The notes under the pieces are model-generated. The model had not been told where the DNA came from, made no database searches, and was given only the letters and a program-made list of their open reading frames with translations. From positions 1-22,070 of the forward strand of contig JAEWGX010000119.1 of NCBI GenBank assembly GCA_023388075.1: a stretch of DNA of 22,070 nt. Reading direction: 5' to 3'. This DNA comes from Pseudomonadota bacterium (lineage in GTDB: Bacteria > Pseudomonadota > Gammaproteobacteria > Burkholderiales > Burkholderiaceae_E). The position numbers and the translations under genes are program-made. This document shows, piece by piece, positions 15,592 through 22,070 of this stretch. Position 1 is the first letter of the stretch, and each line of letters starts with the position of its first letter.

Positions 15592-16908
15592 ATGCGGGTT
15601 CTGGTTCTGGGCGGCGGTGTGATCGGCGTGACCACCGCGTACTACCTGGCCAAGGCGGGGGTCGAGGTGACGGTGGTGGATCGCCAGGCATCGGTTGCGG
15701 AAGAAACGAGCTTCGCCAATGCCGGACAGATCTCGCCGGGCTACTCCACGCCGTGGGCGGCACCCGGCATTCCCGGCAAGGCGCTGAAGTGGCTGTTCCA
15801 GGAGCATGCGCCCCTCGCGGTCAGGCTGGACGGCACGCTGTTCCAGTTGAAGTGGCTGGCCCGGATGCTCGCCAACTGCACGCCGGAGCGCTATGCCGTG
15901 AACAAGGAGCGCATGCTGCGTCTGGCGGACTACAGCCGCCACTGCATCGATGCGCTTCGGGCCGAGACCGGCATCCAGTACGAGGGCCGGCAACTGGGCA
16001 CCACCCAGGTCTTCCGCAAGCAGTCGCAGCTCGACGCGCTCGAGCGCGACACATCGGTCCTGCGGGAACTCGGCATCGCCCATGAGATCCTGGATCCGGC
16101 CGGTATCGCCCGCGTGGAGCCGGGGCTTGCGGTCCGCGAGGCGGGGCTGCTCGGTGCGCTGCGGCTGCCGCAGGATCAGACCGGCGACTGCAAGCTGTTC
16201 ACGGAAGGCCTCGCGCGCGAGGCACGGGCCCTCGGTGTCGACTTGCGCCTGGGCGAGGAGATCACCCGGCTGCGTCATGCAGCAGGCCGGATGCAGCGCA
16301 TCGAGACCCGCAACGTCCGGTCCGGCGCGACCAGCACGCTGGTGGCCGACCAGGTCGTCCTGGCGCTGGGCAGCTACTCCAACCGCCTGCTGGCGGACCT
16401 GCCGATGTCGATCCCGGTGTATCCGCTCAAGGGCTACTCGCTCACTATCCCGATCGAGAACGCCGAGCGGGCACCCCGATCGACCGTCATGGACGAGACC
16501 TACAAGATCGCGGTGACGCGCTTCGAGCAGCGGATCCGCGTGGGTGGCATGGCCGAGGTGGCCGGCTTCGACCTGCGGCTCGATCCGCGGCGCCGCCGCA
16601 CGCTGGAGATGGTGGTCGAGGACCTCTATCCGGGCGCCGGGCGGGTGGAGCTGGCGGACTTCTGGACCGGCCTGCGTCCAATGACGCCGGACGGCACGCC
16701 GATCGTCGGACGCACGCCCTTTGCGAATCTCTGGCTCAACACGGGTCATGGCACGCTCGGTTGGACCATGGCCTGCGGCTCGGCACGTCTGCTGGCTGAC
16801 CAGATCACCGGACGCCCCACGGAGATCAGCAGCGCGGGGCTCGGCATCGACCGCTATCGCGGCAGCCGCCGTCGCCCGCTCGGAAGCACGCGGCCCGTTC
16901 CCGCGTAG
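15592..16908 (+). CDS. dadA: D-amino acid dehydrogenase small subunit type
   Basis: FAD-dependent dehydrogenase oxidising D-amino acids (typically D-alanine) to 2-oxo acids and ammonia, electrons going to the respiratory chain; membrane-associated on the cytoplasmic side. 438 residues, close to the 430-440 usual for DadA. Seen: the dinucleotide-binding motif GGGVIG at 7-12 followed by an acidic strand end (VVDR), the SFANAGQISPGYSTPWAAPG segment near residue 43 characteristic of DadA, and the C-terminal NTGHGTLGWTMACGSARLLAD. The start is the ATG at 15592 with AAAGAGG about 7 bases upstream; a GTG at 15559 is in frame but has no comparable site. No alanine racemase (dadX) follows; a racemase-fold protein of another family does. 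The 3' end carries a 20-bp tandem duplication that includes the stop codon. Confidence 0.95.
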   Translation: MRVLVLGGGVIGVTTAYYLAKAGVEVTVVDRQASVAEETSFANAGQISPGYSTPWAAPGIPGKALKWLFQEHAPLAVRLDGTLFQLKWLARMLANCTPERYAVNKERMLRLADYSRHCIDALRAETGIQYEGRQLGTTQVFRKQSQLDALERDTSVLRELGIAHEILDPAGIARVEPGLAVREAGLLGALRLPQDQTGDCKLFTEGLAREARALGVDLRLGEEITRLRHAAGRMQRIETRNVRSGATSTLVADQVVLALGSYSNRLLADLPMSIPVYPLKGYSLTIPIENAERAPRSTVMDETYKIAVTRFEQRIRVGGMAEVAGFDLRLDPRRRRTLEMVVEDLYPGAGRVELADFWTGLRPMTPDGTPIVGRTPFANLWLNTGHGTLGWTMACGSARLLADQITGRPTEISSAGLGIDRYRGSRRRPLGSTRPVPA

Positions 16909-16928
16909 CGCAGCCCGTTCCCGCGTAG
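16891..16928 (+). repeat. 20-bp tandem duplication spanning the dadA stop codon
   Basis: The 18 bases at 16891-16908 (ending CCCGCGTAG, with TAG the dadA stop) recur at 16911-16928 with one mismatch (position 2, G versus A). The period is 20 bases. The second copy lies in the spacer before the racemase-like gene. Confidence 0.9.
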
Positions 16929-16962
16929 ACTTCATCGCGAGCGGCAACCTCGGAGAATGAAG

Positions 16963-17640
16963 ATGAACGGACCCGCCCGACCGTCGAAGCGCATCGCGCT
17001 CGTTCACGCCCTCGCGCACTCGCCGGCGCCGGTGCAGGCGGAGTTCCGTCGCCAGTGGCCGGAATGCCGGCTGATGAACCTGCTCGACGACAGCCTCTCG
17101 GCCGACCTCGCCGCGGCGGGCGGCCTCGACGACGCGATGTTCCGGCGCTTCGAGACACTCGGGGACTACGCGGTGGCTACCGGCGCCGATGCCATCCTGT
17201 TCACCTGCTCGGCCTTCGGCCCGTGCATCGAGGCGGTCGCCCGCCGCCATGCGCACATCCCCGTGTTGAAGCCAAACGAGGCGATGGTCGCCGAGGCGGC
17301 CCGGCTGGGTCGGCGCATCGGCCTGGTCGCCACCTTCGCGCCGACCTTGCAGAGCATGCCGGCGGAGTTCCCCGCCGGCGTGGCGATCGATTGCGAGCTG
17401 GCCGAGGGCGCGCTCGCCGCACTCGACGTCGGCGACACCGCCCGCCATGATGCGTTGGCGGTGGCCGCGGCCGAGCGCCTGCGCGACCGTGGCTGCGGGG
17501 CCATCGCGCTGGCCCAGTTCAGCCTGGCGCGCGCCGCGCCGGATGTCGCGGCGGCCGTCGCGTTGCCCGTGCTCACCACCGTCGGCAGCGCGGTGGCGGA
17601 GTTGCGGTCGCGGTTGCTCGGCGCGCCTCAGAATCGATAG
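16963..17640 (+). CDS. Aspartate/glutamate racemase-fold family protein with one catalytic cysteine
   Basis: Member of the Asp/Glu/hydantoin racemase superfamily, 225 residues. Two ATGs (16957, 16963) are in frame; GGAG at 16952-16955 is 1 base from the first and 7 from the second, so 16963 is preferred. Seen: the first active-site motif FTCSAFGPC with Cys82 in the expected place, KPNEAMVAEAARLGRRIGLVATF in the middle, and IALAQFSLARA near 181-190, where two-base racemases carry the second Cys but this protein has Gln185-Phe186. True two-cysteine racemisation is therefore doubtful; a decarboxylase, isomerase or lyase role (as in arylmalonate decarboxylase or related enzymes with altered cysteines) is possible. 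It sits 54 bases behind dadA on the same strand and may share its message. Confidence 0.85.
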   Translation: MNGPARPSKRIALVHALAHSPAPVQAEFRRQWPECRLMNLLDDSLSADLAAAGGLDDAMFRRFETLGDYAVATGADAILFTCSAFGPCIEAVARRHAHIPVLKPNEAMVAEAARLGRRIGLVATFAPTLQSMPAEFPAGVAIDCELAEGALAALDVGDTARHDALAVAAAERLRDRGCGAIALAQFSLARAAPDVAAAVALPVLTTVGSAVAELRSRLLGAPQNR

Positions 17641-19841
17641 CCCAGCTGCGCGCCGAGCAGCCAGGTGCGTCCGGGCGCCGGCTCGAAGTAGCGACCGTTG
17701 CCATCGTTGACGATGACCGACCCGAAGTAGCGTCGATCGTCGAGGTTGTCGATGCGCCCGAACAGCGTGAGCGACCACGGCGCGAGGTCGACGCGCCAGC
17801 CACCGCGCAGGTTGACCACCGTGGCGCCGGCAGCCGAGTCGCTGTTACGATCGTCCACCTGGACCCGCCCGATTCGCGTGAGCTCCGCCCCGGCGAACGG
17901 TCCGGACCGCGCATCCGGCATCCAGCCGACGTCCGCGAAGAGCTGTCGTGCCGGCACGCCCGGCAGCCGGTTGCCGGGTGCAACCATGTTCGACCCGCTG
18001 CCGAAGCCGTCACGGAACGTCGCATCCAGCCAGGTGTAGGCGGCGCTCGCGGTCCAGGCGCCTCCGAATGCGGCCCGCCAGGCGAGCTCCGCGCCCTTTC
18101 GCGACGTGCCCCCGGCATTGCGATAGGTGGTGCGGCCGCCGCTGCTGCTGTCCACCACGATCTCGTCATGCGTACGGATGCCGAAGACGGCGACATCCAG
18201 CCGCTGCGTCGCCGCAAGTTGAAACTTGCCGCCTACCTCCAGGTGATTGCTGCGGGAGGCCGCCAGTCCGAAGTTCAGGCCGCTCGCACCGCCCGGCCGG
18301 TAGGCCAGCTCGCTGAAGGTCGGGGTCTCGAATCCGCGTCCGGCCTGCACGTACAGGTTGCTGCGATCGTTCACATGCCAGACGACGCCAGCCACCGGAT
18401 TGACCGCGCTGAACGACCGCGAGCCGCTGTCGTCCGGGTTGCCCGGCCTGACGAAGTCGTCGCGAACGCGAAAGCGCACACTGCTCGCACGCACGCCGCC
18501 GATGACCGTCCATGACTCGCCGAGATCCCAGCTCGCCTGGCCGAAGAGGTCGGTGCTGTAGACCGTGTCGTCCTCGTCGCGTTTCAGCTCGCCGCGTCGT
18601 CCGCCGTCGTTCACGAAGCCGCGCCGGCGTTCGCTCATGCGGTCGTGGTCGATTCCCGCGACGATCCGCACCGGCCCGCGAGCGGTGCCGATGCGCTGCG
18701 CGTACTGCAGCCCTGCCCCGCCGTAGGTGCGATCCAGGTCGACGATGCCTCCCGACGAGGTCGGTGCCGCTTGCGCCGCCAGCGGGATCGAAAGCGCGTT
18801 GTCCAGGTCGCGCGTGCCGGCATAGACGCGCGCGGTGATCGACCGGTCGCCATCCAGCCGGTGCTCAGCGACCACGCCCGCCTGGTTCTGGGTCACCGCC
18901 TTGCGCGCATCCTGCAGCGCGACGATCGGAGCCACCTGGCGCGGGTTCTCCTCCGCCATAGCCCGAGTGAGGCCCCCCGGGTCGCGCGCGAGCGGCTGGT
19001 CGAAGCGATTGGCGACGATGGTCACCCTGGTGTCCGGCGTCGCATCCAACGCGAGCTTGGCGTTGAAGTGGCGCCGCCGCGCCTCGCTGTGGTCGCGGTA
19101 CCCGTCCGTGCGGAAGTCGGCGTGCTCGACGACCAGCCCGGTGGACTGCCACCGCCCGTTCAGCCCCAGGCCATAGCGGCGCAACCCGTCCGAGCCGGCC
19201 GCCACGCTCGCCTCGACAGTCGGGGGCGCCGTGCCGTCGGCGCTGAACGCCTGGATCACGCCGCCGGCCGCGTTGCCATAGAGCTGGGCAAGCGGCCCGC
19301 GCAAGACCTCGATGCGCGTCGTCGATCCCAGGCTCACCGTCGATGCCTGCCCCTGCCCGTCCGGCATGGTGGCGGGAATCCCGTCCACCAGCAGGCGGAT
19401 CCCGCGGATCCCGAAGGTCGACCGCGTGCCGAAACCTCGGATCGAGATCTGCAGGTCCTGCGCGTAGTTCTGCCGGTTCCGCGCGGTCACCCCCGGGATG
19501 CGGCCCAGCGACTCGGACAGGTTGACCTGCGGCCCCGCGGCCTCGATCGCCCCCCGTTCCACCGACTGGATCGCCGCCGGTGCATCGAAGGCTGCCTGCT
19601 CGTCGCGCGAGGCCGAGACCACGACCTCGGGCAGGGTCGTCGCAGCGGCCGGCTCGCGGCTATCCTGCGCCGCCGCCCCTGCGGGCAGCGCAGCCACCGC
19701 GAGCGGCAGCGCCAGGGAGCGAATCGCCCGGCCCGGGTCCGGCTGGAATGACGCGCGGCGCGCGCCGCGCCGCGAGCTCGCGAGGGAGGCCTGGCCAGGC
19801 GCCAGGGGTGGCGTCGGGATTCTTGGTGGCGCTGCGGGCAT
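17628..19841 (-). CDS. TonB-dependent outer-membrane receptor
   Basis: Energy-coupled outer-membrane receptor, probably for a metal chelate or other scarce nutrient, 737 residues. The ATG at 19841 is preceded by TAAAGGATCG on the minus strand (7-base spacing). The frame is open to 20207, but that part is antisense to folB. Seen: a long leader (about 35 Arg/Pro-rich residues, then RSLALPLAVAALPAGAAAQ as the signal core), a TonB-box-like stretch TLPEVVVSAS, the plug domain (SIRGFGTRS, LLVDGIPATMPDG, RIEVLRGPLAQLYGNAAGG), the barrel, and the C-terminal LGYRF. No Fur box or transporter genes are seen nearby, so substrate is unassigned. Its 3' end overlaps the racemase-like gene by 13 bases in the convergent orientation. 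Confidence 0.94.
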   Translation of the reverse strand: MPAAPPRIPTPPLAPGQASLASSRRGARRASFQPDPGRAIRSLALPLAVAALPAGAAAQDSREPAAATTLPEVVVSASRDEQAAFDAPAAIQSVERGAIEAAGPQVNLSESLGRIPGVTARNRQNYAQDLQISIRGFGTRSTFGIRGIRLLVDGIPATMPDGQGQASTVSLGSTTRIEVLRGPLAQLYGNAAGGVIQAFSADGTAPPTVEASVAAGSDGLRRYGLGLNGRWQSTGLVVEHADFRTDGYRDHSEARRRHFNAKLALDATPDTRVTIVANRFDQPLARDPGGLTRAMAEENPRQVAPIVALQDARKAVTQNQAGVVAEHRLDGDRSITARVYAGTRDLDNALSIPLAAQAAPTSSGGIVDLDRTYGGAGLQYAQRIGTARGPVRIVAGIDHDRMSERRRGFVNDGGRRGELKRDEDDTVYSTDLFGQASWDLGESWTVIGGVRASSVRFRVRDDFVRPGNPDDSGSRSFSAVNPVAGVVWHVNDRSNLYVQAGRGFETPTFSELAYRPGGASGLNFGLAASRSNHLEVGGKFQLAATQRLDVAVFGIRTHDEIVVDSSSGGRTTYRNAGGTSRKGAELAWRAAFGGAWTASAAYTWLDATFRDGFGSGSNMVAPGNRLPGVPARQLFADVGWMPDARSGPFAGAELTRIGRVQVDDRNSDSAAGATVVNLRGGWRVDLAPWSLTLFGRIDNLDDRRYFGSVIVNDGNGRYFEPAPGRTWLLGAQLGYRF

Positions 19842-19886
19842 CGTCGATCCTTTACCATTGTCGCGCCAGCGCATCGTATCGAGACC

Positions 19887-20330
19887 GTGCCCACCGCAAC
19901 CCCCGCCATTCTGCGTCCGTCCTCCGTTCCCGAGGGGATGGACATCATCTTCATCGAGGGTTTCGAAGGCGCGACCGTGGTGGGGATCAACAAGGACGAG
20001 GTGAACGTCCCACAGACTGTGCGCATCGACGTCGCGGCGGGACGCACCGGCCTGCCGGCATGCGGCACCGACCGGATCGCCGACACGATCGACTACGGCG
20101 CGGTCCACGCGGCGCTGGAGCAACTGCTCGCCTCGCATCGCGTGCGGATGCTGGAGGCGCTCGCCGAGGCTATCGCCCGGATGCTGATCGACCGCTTCGA
20201 CGCGCATTGGGTACGCGTCGCGGTGGCAAAGCCGCGCAAGTTCGACAACGTGGCCGCGGTCGGTGTCGTCGTCGAGAGACGTGCCGCCTCGACGGCCGCC
20301 GGTCCGCCGTTGGCGCCACAGGAGCCCTGA
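19887..20330 (+). CDS. folB: Dihydroneopterin aldolase family protein
   Basis: Predicted folate-pathway aldolase converting 7,8-dihydroneopterin to 6-hydroxymethyl-dihydropterin plus glycolaldehyde; octameric cytoplasmic enzyme. From the internal ATG at 19938 the protein (130 residues) aligns without gaps over its first 60 residues to E. coli FolB as I remember it: MDIIFIE at the start, then Glu21, Tyr53 (IDYGAV) and Lys98 (VAKPRK), the catalytic residues, plus VGVVVER near the end. I give the GTG at 19887 as the start because GAGGGG abuts the ATG at 19938 with no spacing; neither site is good, so either start is possible. The E. coli DWE turn is replaced by KDE. Divergent from the TonB receptor; no other folate genes are in view. 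Confidence 0.8.
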   Translation: MPTATPAILRPSSVPEGMDIIFIEGFEGATVVGINKDEVNVPQTVRIDVAAGRTGLPACGTDRIADTIDYGAVHAALEQLLASHRVRMLEALAEAIARMLIDRFDAHWVRVAVAKPRKFDNVAAVGVVVERRAASTAAGPPLAPQEP

Positions 20331-20363
20331 GAGGCTGTCGGACTCGAAGCCCGAGAGCCCGGA

Positions 20364-21302
20364 TCAGTCGCGGCCCGGAGCTGCCTGACCGGTCGACGGA
20401 TTCGTGAGGCGCGGCGGCTTGAGGTTGAGCAGATTGCCCGCAAGGATCATCGCGGCACCAAGGGCGGTGACCACGTCGATCGTCTCGGTGTAGACGAGCC
20501 ACCCCACCACCGCGCTCAACGGCACCCGCAGGAAGTCCATCGGCACCACCACGGTGGCATCGGCGTAGTGCAACGCGCGCGTCATGCAATAGTGCGAGAA
20601 GGTCCCGCAGAACGCGATCACGACGATCCAGAGCCACCCCAGCAGCGTGGGCCAGCGCCACACCGCAAGAGCCGGCACCAGTCCGATCGCGGCCTGGATC
20701 ACCACCATCCAGAAGAGAATCGAAAGCACGCTCTCGGTCCGGGTGAGCGACTTCACCATGGTGACCGATGCCCCGAAGCCGATCGCCGCACCCAGCGCGA
20801 TGAGCTGGCCCGCGTTCACCTCGGAAGTCGTCGGCCGGACGATCACCACCACTCCGATCACGCCCAGCAGCACCGCCGCGTTCTTCCACACCGTCATGCG
20901 CTCGCCCAGCAGCGTCACCGCGAGAATCGCCGTCCAGATCGGCATGGTGAACTCGATCGCAACGACCTCCGCGATCGAGATCAGCGTGACGGCGAGCAGC
21001 CAGCCGTACTGCGCGAGGTAGTGCACCGAGTTGCGTGCCACGTGCAGCCACGGTCGCCGGGTGCGAACCGCGGCGAAGCCGCCCGCGCGGGCGATCAGTG
21101 GCCACAGCATCAGGAAGCCGACGATCGAGCGCAGCTCCATCACCTGGATCACGTCGATGTCGCGCGCGGCCTCTCGCCCCGCAACCGGCATGACGAGCAT
21201 CAGCGCGAGCCAGCCGGCCATCCAGACAGCGGCCCGGATGGTGGAAGCGTTCGAGGTCAACGTGGCCGCCAAGACAGGCAAAGCCGCGATTGTAAGGGCC
21301 AT
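20364..21302 (-). CDS. DMT-superfamily (EamA-type) permease
   Basis: Inner-membrane exporter or permease of the drug/metabolite transporter superfamily, 312 residues with about ten hydrophobic segments in two five-helix EamA repeats. Seen: WMAGWLALMLVMPVAG as the first helix; LLGVIGVVVIVRP at the end of repeat 1 (the helix 5 / P motif typical of EamA); ALHYADATVVVPMDFLRVPLSAVVGWLVY and GAAMILAGNLLNL in repeat 2. The first 25 residues before helix 1 are unusual (a weakly hydrophobic MALTIAALPVLAATL), and a hairpin covers the region just before the ATG. A TTG at 21260 or the ATG at 21221 could be the true start, but none has a clear Shine-Dalgarno. The gene follows the rRNA operon terminator in the same direction. 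Substrate unknown. Confidence 0.9.
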   Translation of the reverse strand: MALTIAALPVLAATLTSNASTIRAAVWMAGWLALMLVMPVAGREAARDIDVIQVMELRSIVGFLMLWPLIARAGGFAAVRTRRPWLHVARNSVHYLAQYGWLLAVTLISIAEVVAIEFTMPIWTAILAVTLLGERMTVWKNAAVLLGVIGVVVIVRPTTSEVNAGQLIALGAAIGFGASVTMVKSLTRTESVLSILFWMVVIQAAIGLVPALAVWRWPTLLGWLWIVVIAFCGTFSHYCMTRALHYADATVVVPMDFLRVPLSAVVGWLVYTETIDVVTALGAAMILAGNLLNLKPPRLTNPSTGQAAPGRD

Positions 21303-21318
21303 GCGGGCAACGGCCCGC
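21303..21318 (-). promoter_or_regulatory. Hairpin immediately before the permease start
   Basis: GCGGGC and GCCCGC form a perfect 6-bp stem with a 4-base loop that ends directly at the annotated ATG. It would hide any ribosome site there. It may be regulatory, a second terminator-like structure, or a hint that translation begins further downstream. Confidence 0.45.
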
Positions 21319-21353
21319 CTGCAACGCCTACTTCAGTTCGGGCCAACCATGAC

Positions 21354-21385
21354 AAAAACCCCCGATGCCGTGGCACCGGGGGTTT
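21354..21385 (-). terminator. Rho-independent terminator of the rRNA operon
   Basis: On the minus strand AACCCCCG pairs with CGGGGGTT (plus positions 77-84 and 57-64 of the 21300s), with an inner TGCC/GGCA pairing, followed by five T residues (plus AAAAA at 21354-21358). It lies about 16 bases beyond the 5S 3' end, as expected for the end of an rrn operon. Confidence 0.9.
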
Positions 21386-21400
21386 CTGCTTCTTTGGTTT

Positions 21401-21514
21401 GCCTGACGATGTCCTACTTTCACGGGCGACTGCCCACTATCATTGGCGCTAGAGCGTTTCACGGTCCTGTTCGGGATGGGAAGGGGTGGTTCCACTCCGC
21501 TATGGTCGTCAGGC
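21401..21514 (-). rRNA. rrf: 5S ribosomal RNA
   Basis: On the minus strand the RNA begins TGCCTGACGACCATAGCG and ends with GACATCGTCAGGC; these ends pair as helix I. The conserved ACCCCTTCCCATCCCGAACA stretch of the helix II/III region and GTGAAAC are present. The length is about 114 bases; ends are set by helix I pairing and could be off by a few bases. Confidence 0.95.
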
Positions 21515-21583
21515 ATGACTTGTTGACCGCTCGTCCGCAAAGACGCTCGGCCCAATTCGGCGGTAGTCGACGTGTGATCGCAT

Positions 21584-21603
21584 GAACGAATCCAGCTTCG
21601 TTC
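21584..21603 (-). other. Hairpin in the 23S-5S spacer, possible processing site
   Basis: GAACGAA (21584-21590) and TTCGTTC (21597-21603) form a perfect 7-bp stem with a 6-base loop in the 144-base spacer. No tRNA is present in this spacer. A role in rRNA processing is a guess from position. Confidence 0.4.
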
Positions 21604-21658
21604 TCGCTGTAACCAAGCGGCGGTTCTCTCGAACGCAAACTTGATCTCGCAAAACTAT

Positions 21659-22070
<412 letters not shown>

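Noticed and set aside
15465..15635. 57-residue N-terminal extension of the Lrp-type regulator
   Set aside because: It would overlap the dadA start and the divergent promoter region; the ATG at 15464 gives the normal Lrp length.
19842..20207. 122-residue N-terminal extension of the TonB receptor
   Set aside because: It is antisense to folB and precedes the signal peptide; the ATG at 19841 has a proper ribosome site.
21515..21658. tRNA in the 23S-5S spacer
   Set aside because: No cloverleaf, T-loop GTTCRA-type sequence in the right context, or CCA end was found; only a short hairpin is visible.

Overview
The window looks like chromosomal DNA from a high-GC Gram-negative bacterium, most likely a betaproteobacterium of the Burkholderiales type. 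The support is two small Burkholderiales-style trimeric porins ending in Phe, strong GC bias at third codon positions, a TonB-dependent receptor, and bacterial 23S/5S rRNA genes. Species assignment is inference. The gene density is that of an ordinary core/accessory chromosome; I see no phage, insertion sequence, CRISPR array, tRNA or plasmid functions, and no gap longer than 300 bases.

Layout. 63-2075: two paralogous porin genes facing each other across a rho-independent terminator. 2267-6543 (+): a MarR regulator, then a coupled catabolic set of crotonase-fold enzyme, acyl-CoA dehydrogenase and an aryl-CoA ligase of the benzoate/2-aminobenzoate type. 6586-11939 (-): in transcription order a cytoplasmic molybdopterin oxidoreductase, a lipoprotein zinc aminopeptidase and a long-chain fatty acyl-CoA ligase (FadD). 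11986-14940 (+): two tandem M20 amidohydrolases followed by a small membrane-anchored DUF2726-type protein. 14982-17640: an Lrp/AsnC regulator divergent from a D-amino-acid dehydrogenase (DadA), followed by an unusual Asp/Glu-racemase-fold protein. 17628-19841 (-): a TonB-dependent receptor, divergent from a dihydroneopterin aldolase (19887-20330, +). 20364-21302 (-): a 10-TM DMT-family permease directly downstream of the end of an rRNA operon (5S at about 21401-21514, 23S 3' portion from about 21659 to the window end, both on the minus strand).

How the genes work together. The 2267-6543 block is best read as activation of an aromatic (or similar) acid to its CoA thioester followed by CoA-level modification, under MarR control. 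It lacks the flavin hydroxylase/reductase usually found with such sets. The Lrp-DadA-racemase block suggests amino-acid-responsive use of D-amino acids. The two M20 enzymes probably hydrolyse N-acyl amino acids or similar amides. FadD supplies acyl-CoA.

I did not find a convincing new multi-gene system. The observations most worth a second look are the crotonase-fold protein without canonical catalytic glutamates, the racemase-like protein without its second cysteine beside dadA, the permease placed directly behind the rRNA terminator with a hairpin over its start, the 20-bp tandem duplication across the dadA stop, and the DUF2726 gene in frame with the preceding M20 stop codon.
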